From NCBI RefSeq assembly GCF_030913365.1, contig NZ_CP133160.1, forward strand, positions 4,378,001 to 4,442,000: 64,000 nucleotides of DNA, given 5' to 3'. Below, piece after piece: positions 43,728 through 53,024 of this stretch. Made by a program: the position numbers and the translations under genes. Below the pieces are notes generated by a model that did no database searches, was not told the origin of the DNA, and worked only from the letters and a program-made list of their open reading frames with translations. Within the stretch, counting starts at the first letter, position 1. Every line of letters begins with the position of its first letter. Origin of the DNA: Stenotrophomonas sp. 24(2023). Its GTDB lineage: Bacteria; Pseudomonadota; Gammaproteobacteria; Xanthomonadales; Xanthomonadaceae.

Positions 43728-44638
43728 ACAACCCCGCCCACTGGGATCTCTACCGCAGCTTCCTGGCCGTGCTCGAGGACGGCTCGCTGTCGGCCGCCGC
43801 ACGGTCGCTGGGGCTCAGCCAGCCCACGGTCGGGCGCCATGTCAGCGCGCTGGAGGCCGCCCTCGGGCTGGCCCTGTTCACCCGCTCGCAAGGGGGGCTG
43901 CTACCGACCGACATGGCGCTGACCCTGCGCCCACATGCCGAGGCCATGCGCAGCCATGCCGCCGCGCTGCGCCGGGCCGCCGAAAGCCAGGGCAGCGGCG
44001 TGCAGGGCACGGTGCGCATCGCCGCCAGCGAGGTGATCGGCATGCTGGTACTGCCAGCCATGGTCGCGCGCCTGCAGCAGCAGCACCCCGGCCTGCGCAT
44101 CGAACTGGTACTGGGCAGCCACCTGCACAACCTGCTGCGGCGCGAAGCCGACATTGCCGTGCGCATGACCCGCCCCGCGCAGGACCAGCTGGTGGCACGC
44201 CGGGTCGGCACGATCAGCGTCGGCCTGTTCGCCCATCGCGATTACCTGGCGCAGCACCCCGCACCGGCCACGCTGCAGGCGCTGGGCACGCACCGCCTGA
44301 TCGGCTTCGACCAGGACACACCCTTCCTGCGCAGCGCCCGCCGGGCGTTGCCGCAGTGGGACCGCGATGCGTTCGCGACCCGCGTCGACAGCGATGTGGC
44401 GCAATGGATGCTGATCCGCGCCGGTGCCGGCATCGGCTTCTGCCAGCACGCACTGGCCGCGCAGGTGCCGGACCTGCAACCGGTCCTGGCCGACCAGCTG
44501 CAGGTGGCGCTGGACACCTGGATCACCCTGCACGAAGACCTGCGCACCAGCCAGCGCTGCCGGGTGGTGTTCGATGCGCTGGTGGAGACACTGGCCGCGC
44601 ATGCCGATGCAGGCAGTGCGGCAGCCGCAATGGACTGA
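43724..44638 (+). CDS. LysR family transcriptional regulator
   Basis: The 304-aa protein has an N-terminal winged HTH (YRSFLAVLEDGSLSAAARSL, SQPTVGRHVSALEAALGLAL) and a substrate-binding domain from about residue 95 (VRIAASEVIGMLVLPAMVAR). It probably regulates the divergent epimerase-family gene. A start at 43703 is also in frame, but the palindrome overlaps that region. Confidence 0.92.
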   Translation: MDNPAHWDLYRSFLAVLEDGSLSAAARSLGLSQPTVGRHVSALEAALGLALFTRSQGGLLPTDMALTLRPHAEAMRSHAAALRRAAESQGSGVQGTVRIAASEVIGMLVLPAMVARLQQQHPGLRIELVLGSHLHNLLRREADIAVRMTRPAQDQLVARRVGTISVGLFAHRDYLAQHPAPATLQALGTHRLIGFDQDTPFLRSARRALPQWDRDAFATRVDSDVAQWMLIRAGAGIGFCQHALAAQVPDLQPVLADQLQVALDTWITLHEDLRTSQRCRVVFDALVETLAAHADAGSAAAAMD

Positions 44639-44642
44639 GGCT

Positions 44643-44972
44643 TCAGCCGCGCGTGCGCGCCGACAGCAGACCGCGACGCTTGAACCACGCTTCCAGCGGC
44701 AGCGTCACCAGCGGTGGAATCGCCGCCAGCACCGCCAGCACCGCCGCCCACCATGGCCAGCGCAGGCGGACGGCCGCCAGCACCGCCACCACCACGTACA
44801 CCAGGAAGGCCACGCCATGCAGGCGGCCGAACAGCCACACCACCGCCTCGGTGGTCTGCGGCCCGTACTTCAGCCACATGCCGACCAGCAGCCCGGCCCA
44901 GGTGAGTGCCTCGGCAAAGGCAGCGAGGGCGAACACGCGCCCCATCGGATGCAACGGCGTCGGTGCAGGCAT
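44643..44972 (-). CDS. DUF3817 family integral membrane protein
   Basis: The 109-aa protein has three membrane helices and the DUF3817 pattern FALAAFAEALTWAGLLVGMW, then GRLHGVAFLVYVVVAV. Function is unknown. It converges with the LysR gene, leaving only 4 bp between the stops. Confidence 0.85.
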   Translation of the reverse strand: MPAPTPLHPMGRVFALAAFAEALTWAGLLVGMWLKYGPQTTEAVVWLFGRLHGVAFLVYVVVAVLAAVRLRWPWWAAVLAVLAAIPPLVTLPLEAWFKRRGLLSARTRG

Positions 44973-45042
44973 GGCAGGTTCCAGGCAATCACATAAACGC
45001 GAATGATACGCAGATGCGATGCCAGATGACCATGCCTGCCCG

Positions 45043-45978
45043 CTATGCCGCCAGCGCCGGCAGCACCTGCTCGCCCAGTTCGCGGATCACGGCATCGGGA
45101 TCGCGCGCGCCGGTACCGAGGTTGAACATTACATGCGCCACGCCTTGGGCCTGCACGCGCTGCAGGTAATCCAGCAGACCGTCACGGCCCACCCGCAGAC
45201 CCAGTGGCAGGGCCTGCGCCGGTGCCTGCGGATCGGCCAGCAGTTCCAGCTGCATCGACTGCACGAATGGCTTGCTGCCCGCGCCGCGCTGCTGCAACGC
45301 CTGCTGCCACAGGCCGATGCGCCCTTCCTGTGCGGTCTCTTCGCGGTGATACGTGGCCCAGCCTTCGGCCTCGCTGGCGATCCACTGCAGGCTCTGCCGT
45401 GCCGTCCCTACCACCAGCATCGGAATACGTGACGCCGGCGGTGGCAGCACGGAAAAGCCTCCCGTTGCATCGCGCACCCGCGCGTGTGCGTCCGGTTCGG
45501 GCGACAGCGCATCACGCAGCACGGCCCAGCGCTCACGGAACACCCGCCCCCGGCCCTCCAGGTCTTCACCGAACGCGGCGAACTCCTCCGGGCGATCGCC
45601 CGAGCCCAGGCCCAGCACAAACCGCCCGTCGCTGATGCGGTCCAGGCTCAACGCGGATTTGGCCACCTGCAGCGGATGGCGCAGTGGCAGCACGATCGCA
45701 GCGCTGCCCACCACGATGTCCTGCGTCGCCGCCGCCAGCATGCCCAGCCACAGGAAGGGATCATCCAGCGCGCTGGCGGTCGCGTCCGGTCCCTGCGGCA
45801 CCATCAACGGCACATCCCGTGTCCACAGCGCGGCAAAACCCAGCGCGTCAGCCAACCGCGCATGACGGCGCGCCTCGGCGGTGTCGGCCAGGCCATGCCC
45901 ACCGACCGGCGTCATCAGGCCCAGGCTCAACCGCCCCGGCGGAAACAGCGTGCCCGCAGCACGAGTAAGGATGCTCAT
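45043..45978 (-). CDS. LLM-class flavin-dependent oxidoreductase
   Basis: The 311-aa luciferase-like TIM-barrel protein has LADALGFAALWTRDVPLMVP, VGSAAIVLPLRHPLQVAKSA, LDRISDGRFVLGLGSGDRPE and VGTARQSLQWIASEAEGW. It is presumed to use FMNH2 or F420-like reduced flavin; the substrate is unknown. A GTAG repeat begins 12 bp upstream of its start. Confidence 0.88.
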   Translation of the reverse strand: MSILTRAAGTLFPPGRLSLGLMTPVGGHGLADTAEARRHARLADALGFAALWTRDVPLMVPQGPDATASALDDPFLWLGMLAAATQDIVVGSAAIVLPLRHPLQVAKSALSLDRISDGRFVLGLGSGDRPEEFAAFGEDLEGRGRVFRERWAVLRDALSPEPDAHARVRDATGGFSVLPPPASRIPMLVVGTARQSLQWIASEAEGWATYHREETAQEGRIGLWQQALQQRGAGSKPFVQSMQLELLADPQAPAQALPLGLRVGRDGLLDYLQRVQAQGVAHVMFNLGTGARDPDAVIRELGEQVLPALAA

Positions 45979-45990
45979 GCCACAAGCCTA

Positions 45991-46104
45991 GTAGATCCAC
46001 GCCATGCGTGGATGACCGCCCCGCAAACCCACACCGTGGACTGCGTCCTGTAGATCCACGCCATGCGTGGATGGCGCTCCTGCAATGTCACGCCCTGCGT
46101 GGAT
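45991..46104 (+). repeat. Three GTAG palindromic repeats in tandem orientation
   Basis: Canonical 23-bp copies (GTAG, ATCCACGC, CATGCGTGGAT) occur at 45991-46013 and 46050-46072, with a degenerate copy at 46082-46104. They fill the 217-bp gap between the LLM oxidoreductase and GNAT genes. Nothing else is visible in the gap apart from the GNAT ribosome binding site (AAGGA at 46185-46189). Confidence 0.85.
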
Positions 46105-46195
46105 GACGGTTACCGATGCATGTGCACAGGCAGTCGTCCGCTCGACACATCAACCGGCGCCTGCGCATGATGGCCCGCCCCGCGAAGGAAGCGCC

Positions 46196-46666
46196 ATGTA
46201 TTCCATCCGCCCTATCCAGCCCGCCGACCATGCAGCGGCCGCACAGGTCTGCCGCACCGCGTTCACCGCCAGTATCGCCCCCACGCTGGGCACGCAGGGC
46301 ATCACGACGTTCCACGGCATTGCCACCGCCGACGCGTTCGCCACGCGCCTGCAGCAGGACAATGCCGCCTGGGTGGCCGAACAGACGGGGCAGCTGGTCG
46401 GCGTCATCGAACTCCGCGCCGGTACGCATCTGGCGATGCTGTTCGTCGAACCGGCCCTGCAGGGCCTCGGCATTGGCCGGGCGCTCCTGCAGGCACTGCT
46501 GCCCTCAGTACGCAGCGATACACTGACTGTCAGCGCATCACTGACGTCGGTCGATGCCTACCTGCGCTACGGCTTCACCCGTGCCGGTGACATCGCCGAA
46601 AGCCACGGGCTGGTGTACCAGCCCATGCTCCTGTCCATGACCGGACCACGCACCGCAGCCCCGTAG
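46196..46666 (+). CDS. GNAT family N-acetyltransferase
   Basis: The 156-aa protein opens MYSIRPIQPADHAAAAQVCR. It has the acetyl-CoA-binding motif LFVEPALQGLGIGRALLQAL (Q-x2-G-x-G/A) and a C-terminal YLRYGFTRAGD. The substrate is unknown. The ATG is preceded by AAGGA. Its TAG stop is the TAG of a GTAG palindromic repeat. Confidence 0.88.
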   Translation: MYSIRPIQPADHAAAAQVCRTAFTASIAPTLGTQGITTFHGIATADAFATRLQQDNAAWVAEQTGQLVGVIELRAGTHLAMLFVEPALQGLGIGRALLQALLPSVRSDTLTVSASLTSVDAYLRYGFTRAGDIAESHGLVYQPMLLSMTGPRTAAP

Positions 46667-46717
46667 ATCCACGCCATGCGTGGATAGCGCTCCTGTAGAT
46701 CCACGCCATGCGTGGAT
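46663..46717 (+). repeat. Pair of canonical GTAG palindromic repeats
   Basis: Two identical 23-bp copies at 46663-46685 and 46695-46717, 32 bp apart, lie between the convergent GNAT and SDR genes. The first supplies the GNAT stop codon; the second ends 9 bp before the SDR stop. Confidence 0.85.
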
Positions 46718-46725
46718 GCCCCACC

Positions 46726-47487
46726 TCAGATATACATCCCGCCCGACGCCTCAACGCGCTGCGCGTTCACCCAGCCCGTCGCCGGCGACAGCAGCGCGGC
46801 GGCCACCGGGCCGATATCGTCCGGCCGGCCGGCCCGGCCCAGCGCCGTCACCGATGCCACCGCGGCATTGGTCGCCGCATCGTCACGCACGCGGCCACCA
46901 CCGAAATCGGTGGCAATCGCGCCCGGCGCCAGCGTGTTGGCGCTGATGCCACGCGCACCCAGTTCCTTGGCCAGGTAACGGGTGAACACTTCGATGCCGC
47001 CCTTCATCATCGCGTAGGCCGAGCTGTTGATGTGCGCGAAACGGGCCAGGCCGCTGGACACGTTGAGGATCCGCCCGCCATCGATCATCAGCGGCAGCAG
47101 CGCCTGGGTCAGGAAGTACGGCCCCTTCAGATGCACGGCCACCAGCGTATCGAACTGCGCCGGGGTGGTCTCGGTGATCGCCGCGTACAGGCCCTCACCG
47201 GCATTGTTGAGCAGGCCCTGCAGGCCGGCCCCGCCCCACTGGCGGATGACCTGCTGCACCTGCGTGGCGAAGGCCGGGAAGCCGGCGCTGTCAGCCATGT
47301 CCAGCGGCAGCGCGGCGGCGCGGCGGCCCAGCGCTTCGATCTCGGCCACCACCTGCTGCGCCGCGTCGGCCTGCGCGCGGTAGGTGAGCACGATATCGGC
47401 GCCATCGGCCGCCAGCGCCAGTGCGGCGTTGCGGCCGAGGCCGCGGCTGCCGCCGGTAACAAGGACGATGCGGGAAGAAGCAGTCAT
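46726..47487 (-). CDS. Short-chain dehydrogenase/reductase
   Basis: The 253-aa classical SDR has VTGGSRGLGRNAALALAADG, NNAG, the catalytic Ser (NVSSGLARF), Y-x3-K (SAYAMMKGGI) and APGAIATDFGGG. The substrate is unknown. It is divergent from a LysR gene (102 bp), its probable regulator. Confidence 0.9.
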   Translation of the reverse strand: MTASSRIVLVTGGSRGLGRNAALALAADGADIVLTYRAQADAAQQVVAEIEALGRRAAALPLDMADSAGFPAFATQVQQVIRQWGGAGLQGLLNNAGEGLYAAITETTPAQFDTLVAVHLKGPYFLTQALLPLMIDGGRILNVSSGLARFAHINSSAYAMMKGGIEVFTRYLAKELGARGISANTLAPGAIATDFGGGRVRDDAATNAAVASVTALGRAGRPDDIGPVAAALLSPATGWVNAQRVEASGGMYI

Positions 47488-47566
47488 GGCAGATCACCTG
47501 TCCGGGAAAGTGTGGCCAGACTATTGGGATTGCCGCCACGCATAAATCGCGCGATCCTGATTTAAC

Positions 47567-47585
47567 TGTTCAAACATGACGAACA
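47567..47585. promoter_or_regulatory. LysR-type inverted repeat between SDR and lysR
   Basis: TGTTC-N9-GAACA is a perfect 5-bp inverted repeat containing the T-N11-A pattern of LysR sites. It ends 4 bp before the lysR ATG and about 80 bp upstream of the SDR gene. Confidence 0.5.
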
Positions 47586-47589
47586 ATCC

Positions 47590-48498
47590 ATGGACCGTCT
47601 CGATACCCTGCGCACCTTCCTGCGCGTGGCCGAACTGGGCTCGTTCACCCGCGCCGCCGACACCCTGGGACTGCCCAAGGCCAGCGTGTCCCAGGCCATC
47701 CAGCGGCTGGAGGCCGACCTCGGCACCCAGCTGCTGCACCGGACCACGCGCCGGGTGCACCTGACCGCCGACGGCACCCAACTGCAGCAGCGGGCGCACG
47801 ATCTGCTCGATGACATGGACGAGCTGCAGCACCTGTTCCGGGCACAGACCGGCGAACTGACCGGCCGCCTGCGCGTGGACATGCCCGGCGGCATGGCCCG
47901 GCACCTGGTGATACCCCAGCTGCCCCGCTTCCTGGCGCGGCACCCGGCCCTGGAAGTGGAACTGAGCGCCACCGACCGCCGCGTGGACCTGGTGCGCGAG
48001 GGCTTCGACTGCGTGCTGCGCGTGGGCACGCTGGAAGACAGTACGTTGGTGGCCCGGCCCCTGGGGCACATCGACATCATCAACTGCGCCAGCCCCGGCT
48101 ACCTCGCCGCCCGTGGCACGCCACGCACGCTGGCCGACCTGTCCGCACATGCCCTGGTGCATTACGTGGGCACGCTGGGCCAGCGCTCGCCCGGGTTTGA
48201 ATACTTCGATGGCGAGCAGTACCGCAGCTGGCCGATGCAGGGCGCGCTGACGGTCAACAATTCGGACAGCTACAACGCCGCAGCGCTGGCCGGGCTGGGC
48301 ATCATCCAGGTACCGGTGATGGGGGTACGCGAGGCGCTGGCCAACGGCACGCTGGTGCAGGTACTGCCCGACTGCGTGGCCGAACCGATGCCGGTCACCC
48401 TGCTCTACGCGCAGCGCCGCCACCTGCCACGCCGCGTTGCCGCCTTCATGGCCTGGCTGGCCGAGATCATCGCTGGCGATGTCGCGCGCCCGGCCTGA
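47590..48498 (+). CDS. LysR family transcriptional regulator
   Basis: The 302-aa protein has the N-terminal HTH (FLRVAELGSFTRAADTLGLP, VSQAIQRLEADLGTQLLHRT) and a CrgA-type ligand domain (LVIPQLPRFLARHPALEVEL, YNAAALAGLGIIQVP). It belongs to the large group that regulates neighbouring oxidoreductases and is divergent from the SDR. Confidence 0.92.
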   Translation: MDRLDTLRTFLRVAELGSFTRAADTLGLPKASVSQAIQRLEADLGTQLLHRTTRRVHLTADGTQLQQRAHDLLDDMDELQHLFRAQTGELTGRLRVDMPGGMARHLVIPQLPRFLARHPALEVELSATDRRVDLVREGFDCVLRVGTLEDSTLVARPLGHIDIINCASPGYLAARGTPRTLADLSAHALVHYVGTLGQRSPGFEYFDGEQYRSWPMQGALTVNNSDSYNAAALAGLGIIQVPVMGVREALANGTLVQVLPDCVAEPMPVTLLYAQRRHLPRRVAAFMAWLAEIIAGDVARPA

Positions 48499-48642
48499 CC
48501 GGGCGGCCACGCCGGCCTGCACTCATGCCGATACGCGCAGGCCTCATCACCAATACGCATCAGCCAGGGCGCGGGCAGCGGGCCCGGCGTTCCTAGAATG
48601 GGCGCAGGCGATGGCGCCTGCCTCTTCCCCTGGAAATTCCCG

Positions 48643-50157
48643 ATGCGCGTTGCTGCTTCCGTGCTGCTTGCCCTGGCGCTGAGCGCCTGCTCCCCCGCCC
48701 CGACGTCTGCGCCCAGCACCAAGGCGGCAGCGCCTGCGCCAGCCACGGCGATCGCCTGGCGCCAGGGCGATGTCGACGATGCCTTCGCCGAAGCCGCCGA
48801 GAGCGGCAAGCCCGTGCTGCTGTACTGGGGCGCGGTGTGGTGCCCGCCCTGCAACCAGCTCAAGGCCGGCCTGTTCAAGGACCCGGCCTTCATCGCCCTG
48901 ACCAGCAAGTTCGTGCCGGTGTACCTGGATGGTGACGAGGAAGGCGCACAGGCGTGGGGCGAGCGCTTCGGCGTGCGCGGCTACCCGACGCTGATCGTGC
49001 TGGACCCGCAGCGCAATGAACTGACCCGCGTGGCCGGTGGCAATGACAGCGCCGAGTTGACCCGTGCCCTGACCGTTGCCGCAGGCCGCCGCAGCGCGGT
49101 GGCCGAAACGCTGAAGATCGCACTGGCCAGCCCCGCCACGCTCAGCACCGAAGACTGGCAGGTGCTCGGCGACTACGGCTGGGAAGTGGATGCCAACCGC
49201 CTGGTCGGCGAGCGCGACCCGGCCCAGGTGCTGCAGCAACTGGCCAAGGTGGCGCCGGCACCGGCCCTGCAGCGCCGCTTCGGCCTGCTGGCCTTGGCCA
49301 CGGCCAAGGCGCCCGGTGCATCGCCGACGCAGGCACGCGAACTGCTGCAGGCCGTGCTGGCGAACCCCGATGAAGTGCGCCGCAACCGCGAACTGCTCGG
49401 CTATGCCGGCGTTGCGCTGGTGAAGCAGGCCAGCAGCGGCCCGGCCAGCACCGCCACGCTGGGCCAGCAGCTGCTGACCGCACTGGAGCGCGCCGATGCG
49501 GCCCGTGGCAACCGTGCCGACGATGCGCTGGGCCGCGCACTGACCGAAGTGGCACTGGCCCGGCAGCAGCGCCCGGATGCGCCGCTGCCGGCGGCCCTGG
49601 TCACCACCGTGCACGCACGCGTGGCCGCCGCCGATGCAGCGGCGAAGGACGAACACGAACGCCAGGCCACGATCAGCACCGCCGTGCAGGCGCTGCGCGA
49701 GGTGGGCGATGATGCCGGCGCCGAAACACTGCTGCTGGCCGAGCTCAAGCGCAGCCCGGCGCCCTATTACTACATGCCCGACCTGGCCGAGCTGGCCGAG
49801 AAGCGTGGCGATACGACCGCGGCGGTGGACTGGCTGCACAAGGCCTACGACAGCGCCAAGGGCCCGGCGACGCGCGTGCAGTGGGGCGTGCTGTACGTGG
49901 AGGGCCTGCTGCGCCTGACCCCGCAGGATGCCGCCGGCATCGAGCAGGCCACCGACAGCCTGATTGCCGAGCTGGGCACGCAACCGGCCGGTTACCACCA
50001 GCGCACGCGCCAGCGCTTCGAGCGCCTGGCCGGCAAGCTGCAGGACTGGAGCCGCACCCACCAGGGTGGCGAAACGCTAGCCCGGCTGCAGCAGCGCATG
50101 CAGCAGGCGTGCGGCACGCAGGCCGAGGGCGCTTGCCACGGCTGGCTGCAGGGCTGA
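48643..50157 (+). CDS. Thioredoxin-domain lipoprotein with helical repeat tail
   Basis: The 504-aa protein has a lipobox signal (LALALSACS) and a thioredoxin domain (about 30-145) with the active site WCPPC and cis-Pro region GVRGYPTLIV. About 350 residues of helical, TPR-like sequence follow (YYMPDLAELAEKRGDTTAAV). It is probably periplasmic and may act on disulfides of envelope proteins. A TAGAAT hexamer at 48594-48599 is a likely -10. Confidence 0.85.
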   Translation: MRVAASVLLALALSACSPAPTSAPSTKAAAPAPATAIAWRQGDVDDAFAEAAESGKPVLLYWGAVWCPPCNQLKAGLFKDPAFIALTSKFVPVYLDGDEEGAQAWGERFGVRGYPTLIVLDPQRNELTRVAGGNDSAELTRALTVAAGRRSAVAETLKIALASPATLSTEDWQVLGDYGWEVDANRLVGERDPAQVLQQLAKVAPAPALQRRFGLLALATAKAPGASPTQARELLQAVLANPDEVRRNRELLGYAGVALVKQASSGPASTATLGQQLLTALERADAARGNRADDALGRALTEVALARQQRPDAPLPAALVTTVHARVAAADAAAKDEHERQATISTAVQALREVGDDAGAETLLLAELKRSPAPYYYMPDLAELAEKRGDTTAAVDWLHKAYDSAKGPATRVQWGVLYVEGLLRLTPQDAAGIEQATDSLIAELGTQPAGYHQRTRQRFERLAGKLQDWSRTHQGGETLARLQQRMQQACGTQAEGACHGWLQG

Positions 50158-50208
50158 CCGGACCGGGCCCCGTTGCTGACCGGCGGCCCAATCCTCTGCA
50201 TGAAACCA

Positions 50209-50239
50209 TTGACCTCAACAATGGTTGAGGTCGCATAAA
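50209..50239 (+). promoter_or_regulatory. SoxR-type promoter of the Mn-SOD operon
   Basis: -35 TTGACC (50209-50214) and -10-like CATAAA (50234-50239) are separated by 19 bp, the over-long spacing typical of MerR-family promoters. The spacer holds the perfect inverted repeat CCTCAA-CAATGG-TTGAGG (18 bp, 50213-50230). The outer hexamers equal those of the SoxR box of E. coli soxS (CCTCAA-N6-TTGAGG). The stem actually extends to 9 bp, 50211-50232. Confidence 0.75.
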
Positions 50240-50285
50240 TCATCTCCCCGGCCGCCCCACGCGGCCTCCCCTGGAGATGGTTTCA

Positions 50286-50918
50286 ATGTCCTACACCCTG
50301 CCCCCGTTGCCGTATGCCGTGGATGCCCTGGAACCGCACTTCGATGCGCGCACCATGGACATCCACCACAGCAAGCACCACCAGGCCTATGTCAACAACC
50401 TCAACGCCGCGCTGGAACAGGCCGGGCTGCCTGCCACGCAGCCGGTGGAGGCGCTGATCGCACAGCTCGATGCGCTGCCCGAACCGGTGCGCGCGGTGGT
50501 GCGCAACAACGGCGGCGGTCACGCCAACCACAGCCTGTTCTGGAGCGTACTGAGCGCCAATGGCGGTGCACCACAGGGCGAACTGGCGGCGGCCATCGAT
50601 CGCGATCTCGGTGGTTTCGACGCCTTCCGCACGGCCTTCAGCAAGGCGGCGCAGACCCGTTTCGGCAGCGGCTGGGCCTGGCTGACCAGCGACCGCGATG
50701 GCACCCTGCGGGTGGAAAGCAGCCCCAACCAGGACAACCCGCTGATGGGCGCGGCGGCCGGGCAGTCCGGCAACACCCCCATCCTTGGTCTGGATGTGTG
50801 GGAACACGCGTACTACCTGCACTACCAGAACCGCCGCCCGGACTACATCGGCGCGTTCTTCAACCTCATCCACTGGGATGAAGTCGGCCGCCGCTACGCC
50901 CAGGTGCGCGCGGGATGA
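50286..50918 (+). CDS. sodA: Superoxide dismutase, manganese type
   Basis: The 210-aa protein has metal ligands H27 ([17 protein letters not shown]), H82 ([11 protein letters not shown]), D170 and H174 ([12 protein letters not shown]). The outer-sphere Gln near PNQDNPLM and Gly-His-Ala instead of Ala-Gln-x-Trp-Asn point to Mn rather than Fe. It converts superoxide to hydrogen peroxide in the cytoplasm. The gene stands behind a SoxR-type promoter and overlaps a flavin reductase gene by 4 nt. Confidence 0.93.
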   Translation: MSYTLPPLPYAVDALEPHFDARTMDIHHSKHHQAYVNNLNAALEQAGLPATQPVEALIAQLDALPEPVRAVVRNNGGGHANHSLFWSVLSANGGAPQGELAAAIDRDLGGFDAFRTAFSKAAQTRFGSGWAWLTSDRDGTLRVESSPNQDNPLMGAAAGQSGNTPILGLDVWEHAYYLHYQNRRPDYIGAFFNLIHWDEVGRRYAQVRAG

Positions 50919-51496
50919 ACGCCGGCGACAGCTACCATGCCGGGCCATGGGCGGGGGTCTTTCCCCTGCCCGAGCCGGTGCCCTCGGTGGCGATGCCGCC
51001 GCGGGCACTGCGCCGCCTGCTCGGGCACTACCCCACCGGGGTGGCCATCGTCTGCACCCGCGATGGGCAGGGCCAGCCCGTCGGCCTGACCATCAATTCC
51101 TTCGTGCCGGTTTCGCTGCAGCCGCCGCTGGTGCTGTGGAACCTGGCCCTTCACGCGCAGAGCCTGGCCACCTTCCAGCGCGCCCCACAGTTTGCGATCA
51201 GCGTGCTGGGCGCGGACCAGGCCGCCCTGGCACGGCGCTTTGCCGATGCACAGGTGCGCCACCGCTTTGACGGCGTGGTGCTGGAGGGTGACGACGATGC
51301 CCTGTCGCCACCGCGCATTGCCGGTGCGGTGGCGCAGCTGGTGTGCACCCGCCATGCGCAATGGCCGGTGGGCGACCACCTGCTGCTGGCCGGGCGCGTC
51401 ATCGCCGTGCACGAACAGGGCGGCGCGCCGCTGCTGTTCCATCGCGGCCGCTTCCAGGCCGGTCCGGCGGAACTGCTGAGCGAGATGCGGCCATGA
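50915..51496 (+). CDS. Flavin reductase-domain protein
   Basis: The 193-aa protein has a flavin-reductase-like FMN-binding split barrel: [38 protein letters not shown] and [13 protein letters not shown]. It probably reduces or binds FMN. It is translationally coupled to the Mn-SOD gene (ATGA) and to the TPR gene, so it belongs to the predicted superoxide-response operon. Confidence 0.88.
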   Translation: MNAGDSYHAGPWAGVFPLPEPVPSVAMPPRALRRLLGHYPTGVAIVCTRDGQGQPVGLTINSFVPVSLQPPLVLWNLALHAQSLATFQRAPQFAISVLGADQAALARRFADAQVRHRFDGVVLEGDDDALSPPRIAGAVAQLVCTRHAQWPVGDHLLLAGRVIAVHEQGGAPLLFHRGRFQAGPAELLSEMRP

Positions 51497-51846
51497 ACAT
51501 CGCGGCACTGGAAGCGATGCTCACTGCGGGCAAGGACAGCGCACTGCTGCGCTTCGGCCTGGGCAAGGCCTGGCTGGATGCCGGCAACCCGGTGATGGCC
51601 GCCACCCACCTGGGCCGCTGCGTGGCACTGGACCCGGCCTATTCGGCGGCCTGGAAGCTGCTCGGCAAGGCGTGGCTGGCCGGTGGCCAACCGCAGGCCG
51701 CGCGCGAGGCGTGGCAACGCGGCATGAACGTGGCCGGCAGCAAGGGCGACCAGCAGGCGCGGCGGGAAATGCAGGTGTTCCTGCGCCGGCTGGACCGGCA
51801 GGCACTGCCCGGAAACGAACCGGCCGCCCTGAAGGCGGCCGGATAG
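51493..51846 (+). CDS. TPR-repeat protein
   Basis: The 117-aa soluble protein has two to three tetratricopeptide motifs (LRFGLGKAWLDAGNPVMAAT, AWKLLGKAWLAGGQPQAARE). It probably mediates protein contacts. It overlaps the flavin reductase gene by 4 nt and closes the Mn-SOD operon. Confidence 0.88.
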   Translation: MNIAALEAMLTAGKDSALLRFGLGKAWLDAGNPVMAATHLGRCVALDPAYSAAWKLLGKAWLAGGQPQAAREAWQRGMNVAGSKGDQQARREMQVFLRRLDRQALPGNEPAALKAAG

Positions 51847-51867
51847 GAGGATGTCAGCCTGCGGCGC

Positions 51868-53010
51868 TTACCCGGCGTTGGCCGGTGCCGGCACCACATC
51901 CGGCATCGGTGCACGCTGCGGCTTGGACGGGAACGCGTGGCGCAGGATGCGCCACACCACCTGGCCGAACTGGCGCGGCAGCGTGCCGGTGTTGTAGTGC
52001 TGGCCGTAGCGGCGGCAGATCTCCTTCACCTGCACCGCGATGGCCGCATAGCGGTTGGCCGGCAGGTCCGGGTAGAAATGGTGCTCGATCTGGTGGCTCA
52101 GGTTGCCCGACAGCACGTTCATCACGAAACCGCCACGGATGTTGGACGAACCACGCAGCTGGCGCAGGTACCAGTGGCCACGCGATTCATGGCGCAGGCA
52201 GTCCTTCGGGAAGGTCTCCGATTCGGCGGTGAAATGGCCGCAGAAGATGATGACGTAGGTCCAGATGTTGCGCAGGCCATTGGCCACCAGGTTGCCCAGC
52301 ATCACCGGCAGGAAGAACGGCCCGGCCAGCAGCGGGAAGAACACATAATCCTTGAACAGCTGGCGGCCCATCTTGCTGGCCACCGGACGGGTGTGACGCC
52401 ACAGCGCACGCCCGGTCATGCGGCCCTGCAGCCAGCGGCCGATGCGCAGGTCCTGGATCGCCACGCCCCACTGGAACAGCAGCGCGAACAGCGGCGCGAT
52501 GATCGGCTGCAGAAGATAGAACGGGCGCCAGCGCTGTTCCGGGAACAAGCGCAGCAGGCCGTAGCCGATGTCCTCGTCCATGCCACGCACGTTGGTATAG
52601 GTGTGGTGGCGGAAATTATGCGTCTTGCGCCAGTTGTCACCGGTGGCGACGATGTCCCACTCGTAGCGGTTGCCGTCCAGCTTCGGGTCGCCGGTCCAGT
52701 CGTACTGGCCGTGCATCACGTTGTGGCCCAGCTCCATGTTCTCCAGGATCTTGGACAACCCCAGCAGCAGCGTGCCGGCAACGCAGGCCGGCCACAGCAG
52801 CGGCGACCAGAACAGGGGCGAGAACGCCCCCAGGAACAGCAGCGCACGGCCCAGCACGCCGGACCAGCGCACGGCGGCGGCCACGCGGCGGATGTAGCGG
52901 GTATCGGCTGCGCCGCGTTCGCTCAGCACGCGGTCACGGATCGCGTCCAGCTCTTCGCCGAAGGCCTTCAGTTCGCTCGGGCTCAGGGCACGGTCGGTAG
53001 CGCGGGTCAT
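51868..53010 (-). CDS. Membrane fatty acid desaturase
   Basis: The 380-aa protein has the three histidine boxes of acyl-lipid/acyl-CoA desaturases (HNVMH, HNFRHH, HQIEHH) and four membrane segments. It introduces double bonds into acyl chains using electrons from the ferredoxin reductase encoded 14 bp upstream, as in the Pseudomonas desCB pair. It is probably controlled by the divergent FabR/DesT-like regulator. Confidence 0.92.
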   Translation of the reverse strand: MTRATDRALSPSELKAFGEELDAIRDRVLSERGAADTRYIRRVAAAVRWSGVLGRALLFLGAFSPLFWSPLLWPACVAGTLLLGLSKILENMELGHNVMHGQYDWTGDPKLDGNRYEWDIVATGDNWRKTHNFRHHTYTNVRGMDEDIGYGLLRLFPEQRWRPFYLLQPIIAPLFALLFQWGVAIQDLRIGRWLQGRMTGRALWRHTRPVASKMGRQLFKDYVFFPLLAGPFFLPVMLGNLVANGLRNIWTYVIIFCGHFTAESETFPKDCLRHESRGHWYLRQLRGSSNIRGGFVMNVLSGNLSHQIEHHFYPDLPANRYAAIAVQVKEICRRYGQHYNTGTLPRQFGQVVWRILRHAFPSKPQRAPMPDVVPAPANAG

Positions 53011-53024
53011 GGCAGCAGCAGTCC

